Notes: generated by a model not told the origin, from the sequence alone. DNA of 64,000 nucleotides from Alphaproteobacteria bacterium (GCA_018826515.1 JAHKAM010000029.1:1-64000), one strand, 5' to 3'. Positions 26,343 through 36,624 are shown, numbered from the stretch's first letter. Translations and numbers: made by a program.

Positions 26343-27692
26343 CTAACCCGCCGCCTTCACCGCCGCGACGACATCGGCCACCACCGACTTGACCAGTTTG
26401 GCGTCATCGCCCTCGGCCATGACCCGGATCAGCTTCTCGGTGCCCGACGGGCGGACCAGCAGGCGGCCCTGCCCCGCCAGCCGGGCCTCGGCCTCGGCGA
26501 TGGCGGCCTTTACGCCGGCGTTTTCCAGCGGCTTGCCGGAGGTGTAGCGGACGTTTTCCAGCAGTTGCGGCACGGTCTCGAACTGTTTGGCCAGCTCGCT
26601 CATCGGGCGGCCGCTCTCGACCAGCACGGCCAGCACCTGAAGGGCCGACATCAGGCCGTCGCCGGTGGTGGCGTGGTCGCGCAGGATGATGTGGCCTGAC
26701 TGTTCGCCGCCGAGGTTGAAGCCGCCCTCGCGCATCCGCTCCATGACGTATCGGTCGCCGACCTTCGTCCGCTCAAGCGTCAGACCGGCGGCGGCCAGGG
26801 CGCGCTCGAGCCCGAGATTGGACATGACGGTGGCGACCACGCCGCCGCCGGTCAGCAGGCCGCGGCGGGCCCAGTCCAGCGCCACGAGAGCCATGATCTG
26901 GTCGCCGTCGACGACCTGACCCTTTTCATCGCAGATGATGACCCGGTCGGCGTCGCCGTCGAGGGCGATGCCGATGTCGGCGCGGTAGGTGCGCACCGCC
27001 TCGGCCAGGGTTTCGGGATAGGTCGAGCCGCAGTCGGCGTTGATGTTCAGGCCATTGGGCTCGACGCCCACGGCGCAGACCTCGGCGCCCAGTTCATAGA
27101 GGGTGGTGGGGGCGACCTTGTAGCCGGCGCCGTTGGCGCAATCGACGGCGATGCGCAGGCCCTGCAGGCTGAGGCCCTTGGGGAAGCTGGCCTTGGCGAT
27201 CTCGACATAACGGGCCTGGCTGTCGTCGATACGCTTGACCCGGCCCAGGGCGTCCGGCGCGGCGAGGTCGGCGTCCAGCGCCTGATCCATCATCGATTCG
27301 ATCTTCAGCTCGACCGCGTCCGACAGCTTGTAGCCGTCCGGGCCGAACAGCTTGATGCCGTTGTCCAGATAGGAGTTGTGCGAGGCTGAGATCATCACCC
27401 CGATGTCGGCGCGCATCGAGCGGGTCATCATGGCCACGCCGGGCGTCGGCAGGGGACCGAAGGTGCGCACATCCATGCCGGCGGAGGAGAAGCCCGCGAC
27501 CAGCGCCGGTTCGATCATATAGCCCGACAGGCGGGTGTCCTTGCCGATCACCACCAGGTGCCGGCGGTCATCAGACGACATGAACAGGCGGCCGGCGGCG
27601 AGGCCGACGCGCAGGGCCACTTCCGGGGTCATCGGGTGGGTATTGGCGCGCCCGCGAATGCCGTCGGTGCCGAAATAGCGTCTCTCGCCCAA
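26343..27692 (-). CDS. glmM: Phosphoglucosamine mutase
   Basis: GlmM converts glucosamine-6-phosphate to glucosamine-1-phosphate for UDP-GlcNAc, peptidoglycan and LPS. The 449-residue product begins (M)[16 protein letters not shown]. The start is a TTG at 27690-27692 with GGAAG 7 bases upstream; no suitable ATG exists and longer frames exceed family length. It shows the catalytic serine loop [14 protein letters not shown], the metal loop [19 protein letters not shown], and the phosphate loop [11 protein letters not shown]. It is divergent from glmS, which makes its substrate. Confidence 0.96.
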   Translation of the reverse strand: MGERRYFGTDGIRGRANTHPMTPEVALRVGLAAGRLFMSSDDRRHLVVIGKDTRLSGYMIEPALVAGFSSAGMDVRTFGPLPTPGVAMMTRSMRADIGVMISASHNSYLDNGIKLFGPDGYKLSDAVELKIESMMDQALDADLAAPDALGRVKRIDDSQARYVEIAKASFPKGLSLQGLRIAVDCANGAGYKVAPTTLYELGAEVCAVGVEPNGLNINADCGSTYPETLAEAVRTYRADIGIALDGDADRVIICDEKGQVVDGDQIMALVALDWARRGLLTGGGVVATVMSNLGLERALAAAGLTLERTKVGDRYVMERMREGGFNLGGEQSGHIILRDHATTGDGLMSALQVLAVLVESGRPMSELAKQFETVPQLLENVRYTSGKPLENAGVKAAIAEAEARLAGQGRLLVRPSGTEKLIRVMAEGDDAKLVKSVVADVVAAVKAAG

Positions 27693-27858
27693 GGCTCGTC
27701 TTCCTTGCGTGTCGCGGCGCAGAAATCTTGCGAAACCGCTTTTTAGGTGCAATCGGGGCCGCCCGTCGCCTACATCAGCGCCTGACAGCCAGGGTCGGCT
27801 TAGCCCGTTACCCGCCCGCGCGCAAAGCGCGGAAATCCGGATTTCGAGGGTCTTTTCC

Positions 27859-29673
27859 ATGTGCGGCATCATCGGCGTGACCGGGACAGGCCCGGCGGTT
27901 CCCCGTCTGATCGACAGCCTCAAGCGGCTTGAATACCGGGGCTATGACTCCGCCGGGGTGGCTGCTTTGGTCGACGGCCGCATCGAGCGCCGCCGCGCCA
28001 AGGGCAAGATCCGCGAACTGGAGGCCGTGCTCCTGGCCGAACCCCTGGCCGCCACGATCGGCATCGGCCACACCCGCTGGGCCACCCATGGCGCGCCGAC
28101 CACGGTCAACGCCCATCCGCACAAGGCGGGCCGCGTCGTGCTGGTCCACAACGGCATCATCGAGAATTTCGCCGAGCTGAAGGCCGAGCTGACGGCGGCG
28201 GGCCGCGTCTTTGAAAGCCAGACCGACACCGAGGTGGTGGCCCATGCCCTGGACCAGGCGCTGGAGACGGCCAACGATCCGCTGGTCGCGTTCAAGAGCG
28301 TGCTGGACCGACTGACGGGCGCCTATGCGCTGGCGGTGCTGATCGAGGGCGAGGACGGGCTGATCCTCGGCGCGCGGCGCGGCAGCCCGCTGGTGGTCGG
28401 CTGGGGCGAGGGCGAGATGTATCTGGGTTCCGACGCCCTGGCGGTCGGGCCGTTCACGACGCAGATCTCCTATCTGGAAGAGGGCGACTACGTCGGCATC
28501 GACCGCAACGGCGCGCGGATGTTCGACGTCGGGGGGCATGCGGTCCAACGGCCCGTGGTGCAGGTCTCGGCCTCCTCCGCGCTCGTCGAGAAGGGCGAGT
28601 ACCGGCATTTCATGGAGAAGGAGATCCATGAGCAGCCCGACAGCGTCCAGCACACCCTGTCGCACTACCTCGATTTCGTGAACGGCAAGGCCAAGACCGA
28701 CTCGGCCGACTTCGCCGCCATCGACCGGCTGCAGATCATCGCCTGCGGCACCGCCTTCTACGCCGGCCAGATCGGCCGCTATGCGTTCGAAAAACTGGCC
28801 AATCTGCCGTGCGACGTCGAGATCGCCTCGGAGTTCCGCTATCGGCAGCCGGCCCTGACGCCGGGGACCCTCGCCGTCGCGGTCAGCCAGTCGGGCGAGA
28901 CCGCCGACACCTTGGCCAGCCTGAGCTGGTGCAAGGCGAAGGGGCTGCGCACCGCCGCCCTGGTCAATGTCCATTCCTCGTCCATGGCCCGTGAGGCCGG
29001 GACCCTGTGGCCGACCCATGCGGGTCCCGAGATCGGCGTCGCCTCGACCAAGGCCTTCACCGCCCAGGTCGCCGCGCTGCTGGCGCTGGCCGTGGCCGCG
29101 GGCGTGCAGCGCGGAACCATCGACGCGACGCGCGAGGCCGAACTGGTCAAGGCCCTGTTCGAGGCGCCGCGCCTGATCGCCGAGGCGATGGCCATGGAGG
29201 ACGACCTCAAGGCCGTCGCCCACGACATCGCCAAGGCCACCGACGTCCTGTTCCTCGGCCGGGGGGCGATGTTCCCGCTGGCCATGGAAGGCGCGTTGAA
29301 GCTGAAGGAAATCAGCTACATCCACGCCGAGGGCTATGCCGCCGGCGAGCTGAAGCACGGGCCGATCGCCCTGGTGGACGAGTTCACCCCGATCGTCGCC
29401 CTGGCCCCGCTGGACGAGGTGTTCGAGAAGACGGCCTCCAACCTGCAGGAGGTGGCCGCGCGCGGCGGTCCGGTCATCATGATCGCCCCGAAATCCGCGC
29501 CCGATCCCCACGGCGCCGGCATCCGCCGGGTCGATGCGCCGGAGTGCCATTCGCTGATCGCGCCGCTGGTCTATGCCGTGGCGGTGCAACTGCTGGCCTA
29601 TTACACGGCGGTCCAGAAGGGCACCGACGTCGATCAGCCGCGCAATCTGGCCAAGTCGGTGACGGTGGAATGA
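27859..29673 (+). CDS. glmS: Glutamine--fructose-6-phosphate aminotransferase (isomerizing)
   Basis: GlmS makes glucosamine-6-phosphate, the first step to UDP-GlcNAc. The 604-residue product starts MCGIIGVTG with the catalytic Cys2 of the glutaminase domain. It contains GHTRWATHG and [11 protein letters not shown], then two SIS sugar-isomerase domains ([22 protein letters not shown]). It ends with [13 protein letters not shown], the universal GlmS carboxyl terminus. The ATG at 27859 is fixed by Cys2 and by GAGGG upstream. Divergent glmM and downstream galU make this a cell-envelope precursor block. No ribozyme is expected in this phylum and none was seen. Confidence 0.98.
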   Translation: MCGIIGVTGTGPAVPRLIDSLKRLEYRGYDSAGVAALVDGRIERRRAKGKIRELEAVLLAEPLAATIGIGHTRWATHGAPTTVNAHPHKAGRVVLVHNGIIENFAELKAELTAAGRVFESQTDTEVVAHALDQALETANDPLVAFKSVLDRLTGAYALAVLIEGEDGLILGARRGSPLVVGWGEGEMYLGSDALAVGPFTTQISYLEEGDYVGIDRNGARMFDVGGHAVQRPVVQVSASSALVEKGEYRHFMEKEIHEQPDSVQHTLSHYLDFVNGKAKTDSADFAAIDRLQIIACGTAFYAGQIGRYAFEKLANLPCDVEIASEFRYRQPALTPGTLAVAVSQSGETADTLASLSWCKAKGLRTAALVNVHSSSMAREAGTLWPTHAGPEIGVASTKAFTAQVAALLALAVAAGVQRGTIDATREAELVKALFEAPRLIAEAMAMEDDLKAVAHDIAKATDVLFLGRGAMFPLAMEGALKLKEISYIHAEGYAAGELKHGPIALVDEFTPIVALAPLDEVFEKTASNLQEVAARGGPVIMIAPKSAPDPHGAGIRRVDAPECHSLIAPLVYAVAVQLLAYYTAVQKGTDVDQPRNLAKSVTVE

Positions 29674-29728
29674 TCGCGCGACGCGCCTTATGCGTTAGGG
29701 CGCCCAACCCCGTTCCCCAGGATCCCGC

Positions 29729-30607
29729 ATGACCGACCAGACCCGCCGCCTTCGCAAGGCCGTCCTGCCCGTCGCCGGCCTCGGCACACGGGTGCTGCCC
29801 GGCACCAAGACCACGCCCAAGGAGCTGCTGAACGTCGTCGACCGGCCGATCCTGAGCTATATCGTCGAGGAGGCGCGCGAGGCCGGGATCGAGCATATCG
29901 TCTTCGTCACCGGCCGCTCCAAGGGGGCCATCGAGGACTATTTCGACCACCAGATCGAGCTGGAAGCCCAGCTGCTGGCCAAGGGCAAGACCGAGATTCT
30001 CGACGCCATGATCGCCGAACTGGCCACGGCCGGCGAGATGAGCTTCACCCGCCAGATGCAGCCCCTGGGCCTCGGCCACGCGGTCTGGTGCGCCCGCGAC
30101 ATCATCGGCGACGAGCCGTTCGCCGTCCTGCTGCCCGACGTGATCGTGGACTCCCAGCCGGGAGCATTGAAACAGCTGGCCGAGGTCTATGCCGCGGTCG
30201 GCGGCAATGTCATCGGCGTCGAGGCGGTGCCCGAGAGCGAGACCCACAAATACGGCATCGTCGATCCGGAGCATCGGGACGGCCGCCAGATCCGCATGAA
30301 GGGCATGGTCGAGAAGCCGCCGCGCGGCGAGGCGCCCTCGAACCTGTCGATCGCGGGCCGCTACATCCTGCAGCCGGAGATCTTCGGCATTCTGGAAAAC
30401 CAGCCGCGCGGCGCGGGCGGGGAGATCCAGCTGACCGACGGCATGGCCCGGCTGATGAAGGACCAGACCTTTACGGCGGTCGAATACGAGGGCGTCACCC
30501 ACGACTGCGGCGACAAGATCGGCCTGCTGCGGGCCAATGTCGCCCTGGCGCTGAAGCGGCCGGACCTCGGGGAAGCGGCCAGGGCGGCGATCACCGCCCT
30601 GCTGTAG
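29729..30607 (+). CDS. galU: UTP--glucose-1-phosphate uridylyltransferase
   Basis: GalU makes UDP-glucose for polysaccharides and lipids. The 292-residue protein begins with KAVLPVAGLGTRVLPGTKTT, the nucleotide-binding loop, then PKELLNVVDRPILSYIVEEA. VTGRSKGAIEDYFD and EYEGVTHDCGDKIG complete the family pattern. It is 55 bp after glmS on the same strand and probably shares its transcript. UDP-glucose is also the substrate of the SqdB encoded near 43-44 kb. Confidence 0.96.
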   Translation: MTDQTRRLRKAVLPVAGLGTRVLPGTKTTPKELLNVVDRPILSYIVEEAREAGIEHIVFVTGRSKGAIEDYFDHQIELEAQLLAKGKTEILDAMIAELATAGEMSFTRQMQPLGLGHAVWCARDIIGDEPFAVLLPDVIVDSQPGALKQLAEVYAAVGGNVIGVEAVPESETHKYGIVDPEHRDGRQIRMKGMVEKPPRGEAPSNLSIAGRYILQPEIFGILENQPRGAGGEIQLTDGMARLMKDQTFTAVEYEGVTHDCGDKIGLLRANVALALKRPDLGEAARAAITALL

Positions 30608-30835
30608 TCAGCCGCCGGTGGTGAGCCGCGAGGCGCCGCCGGTGATGCGGCAGACATTGTCATTCTGCGGACGACCGCTCTGCTGGCCGGTGGGGACGAG
30701 GATGCCGCCCCGGGCCTCGCAACTGTCGGACAGTTCGCGCAGCTCATTGGCGTAGCTGTTGGAGCCCGTTGTCGGCGCGCAGGCGGCGGCGGCGAGCAGA
30801 AGGGCGACGGGGGCGGCGAGGGTCAGGGGGCGCAT
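30608..30835 (-). CDS. Small lipoprotein of unknown function
   Basis: A 75-residue protein with a short signal and lipobox (LLLAAAACAPTTG, lipidated Cys near residue 19). A mature part of about 56 residues follows with two further cysteines (DSCEARGGILVP and DNVCRITGGA) that could form a disulfide. The fold seems too small for an enzyme. It directly abuts the convergent galU stop codon. The next gene upstream on this strand, an alpha/beta hydrolase, ends 27 bp before it. Confidence 0.7.
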   Translation of the reverse strand: MRPLTLAAPVALLLAAAACAPTTGSNSYANELRELSDSCEARGGILVPTGQQSGRPQNDNVCRITGGASRLTTGG

Positions 30836-30862
30836 GGCGGAGTCTCCTTGCGGTGGGGGATG

Positions 30863-31615
30863 CTATGTAAACGCCTGAAGCCGCATTCGTTCAACAGCGG
30901 CGATCAGGCGGTCGATGTCCTGCGGGGTGGACAGGCGGTGATCGCCGCCCTCGATCAGGTCGAGCCGCACGTCTCCCCCTGCCAGTCGACCGACAAGGGT
31001 CATGGCGTGCGTCCACGGCACGACATCGTCCGCCCGGCCCTGGAAGATGTGAACCGGCGCCGCAATCGGCATGGGCGCATCGAGCAACAGCCAGTCGCGG
31101 CCCTCTTCGAACATGGCGCGTGTCAGGACGTATTCGCCCAGCCCCTCCTCCCGGATCACCATCTCGCCGTCGCGCAGGATGGACTGGCGCTCATGGTCGG
31201 CGAGGCCGGGCCACATCAGCCGTTCGGTGAAGTCCGGCGCCGGATTGATCAGCACCAGCCCGGCCATCCGCCCCGGCCGCGCCAGCGCCGCCAGCAGGGC
31301 CACCCAGCCGCCCATGGACGAGCCGACCAGGACCACCGGCCCCTTGAGGCTGTCGATCATGCAGATCGCGTCCTCGCGCCAGCGACCGATCGTGGCCTTG
31401 CGCCAGTCGCCGGAGGATCGGCCGTGGGCGAAATGGTCATACCGGACATAGTCCCAGCCGCGCTCGCGCGCCGCCGCGTCGAGGGCCATGGCCTTGGTCC
31501 CCTCCATGTCGGAGCGGAAACCGCCGATCCAGACCACGGTCGGGCCGTCGCCCTCGACCCGGCGGAAGGCGAGGGTCTCGCCGCCCCGGCAGGTCAGATG
31601 CTGGATGTCGTTCAA
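30863..31615 (-). CDS. Alpha/beta hydrolase
   Basis: A 250-residue hydrolase with TVVWIGGFRSDMEGTKA (oxyanion loop), DHFAHGRSSGD, the nucleophile elbow VGSSMGGWVALL, the acid in GRADDVVPW, and the catalytic histidine in GGDHRLS. It resembles small esterases/thioesterases of the ABHD10 type, but the substrate is unknown. The start is a TTG (31613-31615) with AGGAG 6 bases upstream, giving MNDIQHLTCRGGETLAF; longer frames would run across the divergent GT9 gene. Confidence 0.85.
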   Translation of the reverse strand: MNDIQHLTCRGGETLAFRRVEGDGPTVVWIGGFRSDMEGTKAMALDAAARERGWDYVRYDHFAHGRSSGDWRKATIGRWREDAICMIDSLKGPVVLVGSSMGGWVALLAALARPGRMAGLVLINPAPDFTERLMWPGLADHERQSILRDGEMVIREEGLGEYVLTRAMFEEGRDWLLLDAPMPIAAPVHIFQGRADDVVPWTHAMTLVGRLAGGDVRLDLIEGGDHRLSTPQDIDRLIAAVERMRLQAFT

Positions 31616-31688
31616 TCGCGGCTCCTCTCGCGAAAGTGCTCGCGGACTGATAGCGAACCCGGGAAAGCGAAGCGAAGGCCAAAAGCGC

Positions 31689-32666
31689 GTGACAGATACC
31701 GAGACTGCCAGGAAGGTCCTGTTCGTCACTTCTAACCGCATCGGCGACTGCGTTATATCCTCCGGCGTGATCCGCGAGATCGCGCGGCAGATTCCGGGCG
31801 CCCGGATCACCGTCGCCTGCGGCCGTCCGCCGGCCCCCTTCTTCCGCTCGGCGCCGAACGTCGAGCGGGTCATCATCCTCGACAAGAAGAAGCTGGCCGG
31901 ACACTGGTTCGACCTGTGGCGTCAGGTCGTCGGCGAACGCTGGGAGATGGTCATCGACATCCGCGGCTCGGCCCTGAGCTATCTGATCCCGGCGAAGCGC
32001 CGGGTCGTCTACCACCGCGGCTGGGAGACCGGCCTGCGCAAGGTCGAGATGGTGTCGCGGATGATGGGCGCGGCGGCTCCGCTGGATCCGGAGATCTTCC
32101 TCGACGCGAAGGCGGCGGCGGACCGGCAGGCGGTGCTCGATCCTCAGCTGGCGAACGGCAGCGGACCCGGCCCGATCATCGCCCTGGCGCCCATCGCCCA
32201 CCAGCCCGGCAAGAGCTGGCCGGCCGATCGCTGGGGTCAACTGGTCGAGAAGCTGAAGGCCGAGCCGCGCTTTGACGGCTGGCGCATCATGGCCGTCGGC
32301 GGACCCGGCGACCGGCCGCCCGCGACGCCGGCGCTTGAGGCGGCCGGTCCGCGCGGCATCGACTTCATCGGCAAGGGCGACATCCTGGCTTCGGCCGCGG
32401 CGATCGAGGTCGCCGATCTGTTCGTCGGCAACGATTCCGGCCTGATGCATGTCTCGGCCGCCCTGGGCCGCCCGACGCTGGGTCTGTTCGGGCCGACCGA
32501 GTGGTGGCTGTACGGCCCGTGGGGTCCGCGCACCCGCACCGCCGCCTCCAACGAGACCCGCGGCGCATTCGCGCCCATCGAGGCGCTGACGGTGGATCGT
32601 GTCTTTGAGGCCGTGCTGGAACTGCACGACGCCTACATCGAGGGTCGCGAAGCGCCCAAACCTTGA
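31689..32666 (+). CDS. Glycosyltransferase family 9 (heptosyltransferase-like)
   Basis: A 325-residue GT9 enzyme, the class that adds heptose or related sugars to the LPS core. It shows VLFVTSNRIGDCVISSGVI at the amino terminus, LAPIAHQPGKSWPADRWGQL in the middle, and the donor-binding region FVGNDSGLMHVSAALGRPTLGLFGPTEW. The GTG start at 31689 is preceded by GAAGG. It is divergent from the hydrolase, with 73 bp between starts, and upstream of infC. The sugar donor cannot be read from sequence. Confidence 0.88.
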   Translation: MTDTETARKVLFVTSNRIGDCVISSGVIREIARQIPGARITVACGRPPAPFFRSAPNVERVIILDKKKLAGHWFDLWRQVVGERWEMVIDIRGSALSYLIPAKRRVVYHRGWETGLRKVEMVSRMMGAAAPLDPEIFLDAKAAADRQAVLDPQLANGSGPGPIIALAPIAHQPGKSWPADRWGQLVEKLKAEPRFDGWRIMAVGGPGDRPPATPALEAAGPRGIDFIGKGDILASAAAIEVADLFVGNDSGLMHVSAALGRPTLGLFGPTEWWLYGPWGPRTRTAASNETRGAFAPIEALTVDRVFEAVLELHDAYIEGREAPKP

Positions 32667-32776
32667 AGACGAGGGCTTTCACGGTCATATAGACCCCGTA
32701 GGGGAACGCCGCGATCCGTCGCGCGCTCTTCCTCGTCAGAACTCCGCCTCCTCATCCACACAAGGAACCGACGCTC

Positions 32777-33310
32777 ATTCGCCGTCCTATGAACCAGCCG
32801 CCCGTCAAGGACGGGCCGCCCATGAACCAAGATATCCGCGCGCCGCGCGTTCTGCTCATCGATCAGAACGGCGAGAAGCAGGGCGTTATGCCGACGTCCG
32901 CCGCGCTCGAAGCCGCCGAAGAGGCCGGCATGGACCTGGTTCAGATCGTCTCGACGTCGGAGCCGCCGGTCTGCAAGATCCTCGACTACGGCAAATTCCG
33001 CTTCCAGGAGCAGAAGAAGAAGGCCGAGGCGCGCAAGCGTCAGAAGGTCGTCGAGCTGAAAGAGATCAAGCTCCGCCCCAATATCGACGTCCACGACTAT
33101 GAGGTGAAGGCCAAGGCCATGCACCGCTTCTTCGACGAGGGCGACAAGGTCAAGGTGACGCTGCGCTTCCGCGGCCGCGAAATGGCCCACCCGGAACTGG
33201 GCATGAAGCTGCTCAACAAGGTCCAGGCCGATTTCGAGGAGATCGCCAAGGTCGAATACGCCCCGCGTATGGAAGGCCGTCAGATGATCATGATCCTGGC
33301 GCCGAAATAG
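32777..33310 (+). CDS. infC: Translation initiation factor IF-3
   Basis: IF-3 binds the 30S subunit and checks the start codon and initiator tRNA. The protein has the two IF-3 domains joined by a basic helix ([19 protein letters not shown]), with the signature [13 protein letters not shown] place the start at ATT (32777-32779), reading (M)[14 protein letters not shown]. The RRP...KDGP amino terminus is family-like, AAGGA lies 10 bases upstream, and AUU starts are a known feature of infC that permits self-regulation by IF-3. A plain ATG at 32789 is the alternative. A strong terminator follows, so rpmI-rplT are separate. Confidence 0.95.
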   Translation: MRRPMNQPPVKDGPPMNQDIRAPRVLLIDQNGEKQGVMPTSAALEAAEEAGMDLVQIVSTSEPPVCKILDYGKFRFQEQKKKAEARKRQKVVELKEIKLRPNIDVHDYEVKAKAMHRFFDEGDKVKVTLRFRGREMAHPELGMKLLNKVQADFEEIAKVEYAPRMEGRQMIMILAPK

Positions 33311-33335
33311 GCCCGGCGATCCGATTTCAAACGCG

Positions 33336-33368
33336 CGCCCCGACCGGGAACGGTCGGGGCGTTTTCGT
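33336..33368 (+). terminator. Rho-independent terminator of infC
   Basis: Ten-bp stem CGCCCCGACC/GGTCGGGGCG with loop GGGAAC, followed by TTTTCGTTT. Confidence 0.93.
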
Positions 33369-33440
33369 TTGCGGGTACCGCCTTGCGCGCCCGGGCGATC
33401 TGTCTGACACAGGAGCGCCTCCCGCCCCGAGAACCGCCCC

Positions 33441-34691
33441 GTGACGACAGCCGCCCTGCCCCCGCCCCCGTCGCGATCGGCGCTGTTCGTCCTGTTCGGC
33501 GTGGTGTTCATCAATCTGGTCGGCTTCGGCATCGTCATTCCGCTGCTGCCCTTCTACGGCCAGACGCTGGACGCGCCGCCGTGGCAGGTGGCGCTGATGT
33601 TCTCGGCCTATTCGCTGGGCCAGTTCGTCGCCGAGCCGTTCTGGGGACGACTGTCGGACCGGATCGGCCGCAAGCCGGTGCTGTTGATCACCATCCTGGC
33701 CAACGCCGCCGGCTATCTGGCGCTGGCCTTCGTGCCCAACATCTGGCTGGCCATCGCCGTGCGGCTGTTCACCGGCCTGGGGGCCGGCAACATCTCGACG
33801 GTCCAGGGCTATGTCGCCGACGTGACGCCGCCCGCGCAGCGCGCCGGCCGGATGGGACTGATCGGCGCCGCCTTCGGCCTGGGGTTCATCGTCGGACCGG
33901 CGCTGGGCGGTCTGCTGACCCGGCCGGACCTCGGCGCGCTCGGCTATCAGCTGCCGATCTTCGTCGCCGCCGGCCTGTGCGGCCTGGCCGCCATCGGCAT
34001 CGCGGTCCTGCTGAAGGAGAGCCGGGTGCGGGCAGACCCCGCCGCGCCGCGCCCGCCCTTCCTCGGCGGGGTGCAGGACGCGGTGGCCAATCCGGTGGTG
34101 TCGCGGGTGTTGCTGGTCACCCTGATCTATATGGCCGGCTTCTCGGGTATGGAATCGACCTTCGGCTTCTGGACCGAGGCCCGCTACGGCTGGGGCGCGC
34201 GCGAGGTCGGCCTGGCCTTCATGGGCGTCGGGGTCGTGTCGGTGATCTCGCAGGGCTTGCTGGCCGGCCGGCTGGCCCGCCGCTTCGGCGAGGCGCCGGT
34301 GCTGGCCGTCGGCGTCCTGATTTTCGGGACGGGGCTGGTCGCGCAGGTTCTGGCCAGCCGCCTGCTGCCCGACGCCGAATGGCTGGTGCCGGTGATCATG
34401 GCCTGCGGCTTCTTCGGCATGGCCATTACGATGCCGAACATCTCCGCCCTGATCTCGCGTTCGGTCGATCCGGACCGTCAGGGCGCCATGCTGGGCCTGA
34501 ACATGGCCGCCAGCTCCAGCGCCCGCATCTTCGGTCCGATAGCGGCCGGAGCGCTGTTCTCGGGCGTCGGGCATGACTGGCCCTTCCTGGTCGGCGCGGC
34601 CTTGACCATTCCGGCGGCGGTGATGGCGCTCAACGCCGGCCGGGCTTTCCGCAAGCGTGAGGCGGCCGCGCTTCCGGTCGCCGCGGAGTAG
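33441..34691 (+). CDS. MFS transporter (TetA-like multidrug efflux)
   Basis: A 416-residue, twelve-helix major facilitator. The cytoplasmic loop 2-3 motif WGRLSDRIGRKPVLL (motif A) is intact, and RLFTGLGAGNISTVQGYVAD and GAAFGLGFIVGPALGG (motif C of drug/proton antiporters) follow. This is the pattern of the 12-helix DHA1/TetA efflux group; a specific drug cannot be named. The start is GTG at 33441, at the beginning of a short hydrophilic leader before helix 1. It stands alone between the infC terminator and rpmI. Confidence 0.88.
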   Translation: MTTAALPPPPSRSALFVLFGVVFINLVGFGIVIPLLPFYGQTLDAPPWQVALMFSAYSLGQFVAEPFWGRLSDRIGRKPVLLITILANAAGYLALAFVPNIWLAIAVRLFTGLGAGNISTVQGYVADVTPPAQRAGRMGLIGAAFGLGFIVGPALGGLLTRPDLGALGYQLPIFVAAGLCGLAAIGIAVLLKESRVRADPAAPRPPFLGGVQDAVANPVVSRVLLVTLIYMAGFSGMESTFGFWTEARYGWGAREVGLAFMGVGVVSVISQGLLAGRLARRFGEAPVLAVGVLIFGTGLVAQVLASRLLPDAEWLVPVIMACGFFGMAITMPNISALISRSVDPDRQGAMLGLNMAASSSARIFGPIAAGALFSGVGHDWPFLVGAALTIPAAVMALNAGRAFRKREAAALPVAAE

Positions 34692-34746
34692 CCTGCGGCC
34701 TTGCTTTCCGCCGCCGCGTGGCCTAGAAGCCGCGCCTTCGCGTACC

Positions 34747-34781
34747 GAACCGCCGGGCTAAAAGGCATGCCTGGGCGGTTC
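34747..34781 (+). promoter_or_regulatory. Hairpin in the rpmI-rplT leader
   Basis: GAACCGCC (34747-34754) pairs perfectly with GGCGGTTC (34774-34781) around a 19-base loop that holds a smaller GGC/GCC pair. It lies 70 bp before rpmI. It could be the 3' end of the MFS transcript or an autoregulatory leader; no T run follows directly. Confidence 0.4.
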
Positions 34782-34852
34782 TCATCAGGGTTTCCAATCC
34801 GACGGCTCCAAAGGCCTGAAGAACCGGCAACCCACTCAAAAAGAGAGTGAAA

Positions 34853-35050
34853 ATGCCCAAACTGAAGACAAAGTCTGGCGCCAAGAAGCGCTTCAAATTC
34901 ACGGCGACTGGCAAGGTCAAGGCCGGCGTGGCAGGCAAGCGGCACCGCTTGATCAGCCACAACAGCAAATACATCCGCCAGAACCGCGGCACCTCGGTCA
35001 TGGCCGACGCCGACGCCAAGAAGATCAAGTCCTACATGCCGTACGCCTGA
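34853..35050 (+). CDS. rpmI: 50S ribosomal protein L35
   Basis: L35 is a small basic protein of the large subunit. The 65-residue product begins [20 protein letters not shown], the family signature, with the usual length. The ATG at 34853 is chosen over an in-frame GTG two codons earlier because [14 protein letters not shown] is the conserved start. It is followed after 54 bp by rplT on the same strand, forming the usual rpmI-rplT pair. Confidence 0.98.
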   Translation: MPKLKTKSGAKKRFKFTATGKVKAGVAGKRHRLISHNSKYIRQNRGTSVMADADAKKIKSYMPYA

Positions 35051-35104
35051 TCGGCGCGCGCATCGACGACCTGATTTTCCCATTGAATTTGAAAGGATAG
35101 CGAC

Positions 35105-35461
35105 ATGGCTCGCGTCAAACGCGGCGTAGTTTCCCACGCCAGACACAAGAAGGTTCTCAAGCAGGCCAAGGGTTTCTACGGCCGCCGCAAGAATACGATC
35201 CGCACCGCCAAGGCCGCGGTCGATCGCGCCGGGCAATACGCCTACCGCGACCGCCGCAACAAGAAGCGCTCGTTCCGCGCCCTGTGGATCCAGCGCATCA
35301 ACGCCGCCGCGCGTCTGGAAGGCTTCACCTATTCGCAGTTCATGCACGGCCTCGGCGAGGCCGGCATCGAGCTGGACCGCAAGGTCCTGGCCTCGATGGC
35401 CGCCGACGAAGCCGCCTTCAAGGCCGTGGCCGACAAGGTCCGCGAGGCGCTGAAGGCCTGA
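35105..35461 (+). CDS. rplT: 50S ribosomal protein L20
   Basis: L20 binds 23S rRNA early in large-subunit assembly and in several bacteria represses its own operon. The 118-residue product begins [20 protein letters not shown] and has the family length and the block [32 protein letters not shown] precedes the ATG. A strong terminator follows and separates it from pheS. Confidence 0.98.
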   Translation: MARVKRGVVSHARHKKVLKQAKGFYGRRKNTIRTAKAAVDRAGQYAYRDRRNKKRSFRALWIQRINAAARLEGFTYSQFMHGLGEAGIELDRKVLASMAADEAAFKAVADKVREALKA

Positions 35462-35482
35462 TTTTCCGGCAACGGAAGACGC

Positions 35483-35515
35483 AAAAGCCCTCCGGTTCGC
35501 GCCGGAGGGCTTTTT
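35483..35515 (+). terminator. Rho-independent terminator of rpmI-rplT
   Basis: Stem AAAAGCCCTCCGG/CCGGAGGGCTTTT with loop TTCGCG, ending in TTTTT. Confidence 0.94.
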
Positions 35516-35547
35516 GCTTTGCGCCGCACCCGCTAGACGAACCCGAC

Positions 35548-36624
35548 ATGACCGATCTCGCCCAACTCGAACTCGACCTGATCAACGCCATCGGCGCGGC
35601 GGAGACCGCCTCGGCGGTCGAGGACCTGCGCGTAGCCGCCCTGGGCAAGTCGGGCTCCATCTCGGGCCTGCTCAAGGGCATGGGCGCGCTCAGCCCTGAC
35701 GAACGCCGCGAACAGGGGCCGATGATCAACGGGCTGCGCGACCGGGTGTCGTCAGCGCTGGCGGCCCGCAAGGCCGAACTGGAAGCCGCCGAACTGGACG
35801 CCCGTCTCAAGGCCGAGCACATCGACCTGACCCTGCCCTCGCGCCCACGCCGGGCCGGATCGGTGCATCCGACCATGCAGGTGATGGACGAGATGATCGC
35901 CGTCTTCGCCGACATGGGCTTCGCCGTCGCCGAGGGCCCGGACATCGAGGACGATTTCCACAATTTCACCGCCCTGAACTTCCCGCCGAAGCATCCGGCG
36001 CGTGAAATGCACGACACCTTCTTCCTGCGGCCCGACCCGGAGACGGGCGAGCGCAAGGTGCTGCGCACCCACACCAGCCCGGTGCAGGTGCGGACCATGA
36101 TGACCCAGACGCCGCCGATCCGGATCATCGCCCCGGGCCGGACCTTCCGGAAGGACAGCGACGCCACCCACACGCCGATGTTCCATCAGGTCGAGGGGCT
36201 GGTCATCGACCGCGACATCCACATGGGCCATCTGAAGTGGACGCTGGAGACCTTCGTCGCCCGCTTCTTCGAGGTGGACGGCGTCGACGCCCGGTTCCGC
36301 CCGCACCATTTCCCCTTCACCGAGCCCTCGGCCGAGATGGACATCCGCTGCGACCGCTCGGGCGGCGAGCTGAAGCTGAACCAGGGCGACAGCTGGATGG
36401 AGATCCTGGGCTGCGGGATGGTGCATCCCAATGTGCTGCGGAACTGCGGCATCGACCCGGACGAGTACCAGGGCTTCGCCTTCGGCATGGGCGTGGATCG
36501 TCTGGCGATGCTGAAATACGGCATCCCCGACCTGCGCCCGATGTTCGAGGCCGACACCCGGTGGCTGGCCCACTACGGCTTCTCCGCCTTCGCGGCGCCC
36601 AATCCTGCAAGCGGACTGTCCTGA
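35548..36624 (+). CDS. pheS: Phenylalanyl-tRNA synthetase alpha subunit
   Basis: Catalytic subunit of the alpha2-beta2 class II enzyme that charges tRNA-Phe. The 358-residue protein has an amino-terminal coiled-coil region for tRNA contact (about residues 1-85). Motif 2 is present as [20 protein letters not shown], and motif 3 as [31 protein letters not shown] completes the active site. It begins a four-gene operon; the next gene's ATG overlaps its stop by one base. Confidence 0.98.
   Translation: MTDLAQLELDLINAIGAAETASAVEDLRVAALGKSGSISGLLKGMGALSPDERREQGPMINGLRDRVSSALAARKAELEAAELDARLKAEHIDLTLPSRPRRAGSVHPTMQVMDEMIAVFADMGFAVAEGPDIEDDFHNFTALNFPPKHPAREMHDTFFLRPDPETGERKVLRTHTSPVQVRTMMTQTPPIRIIAPGRTFRKDSDATHTPMFHQVEGLVIDRDIHMGHLKWTLETFVARFFEVDGVDARFRPHHFPFTEPSAEMDIRCDRSGGELKLNQGDSWMEILGCGMVHPNVLRNCGIDPDEYQGFAFGMGVDRLAMLKYGIPDLRPMFEADTRWLAHYGFSAFAAPNPASGLS

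Noticed and set aside
26343..27923. 526-codon glmM frame
   Set aside because: The first 77 codons cover the divergent glmS start region and lack similarity; the family start [13 protein letters not shown] begins at the TTG with a good binding site.
30863..31885. Longer hydrolase frame starting at an upstream Met (31885)
   Set aside because: The extra 90 codons run antisense to the GT9 gene and past its start; the TTG at 31615 with AGGAG 6 bases upstream fits the domain start.
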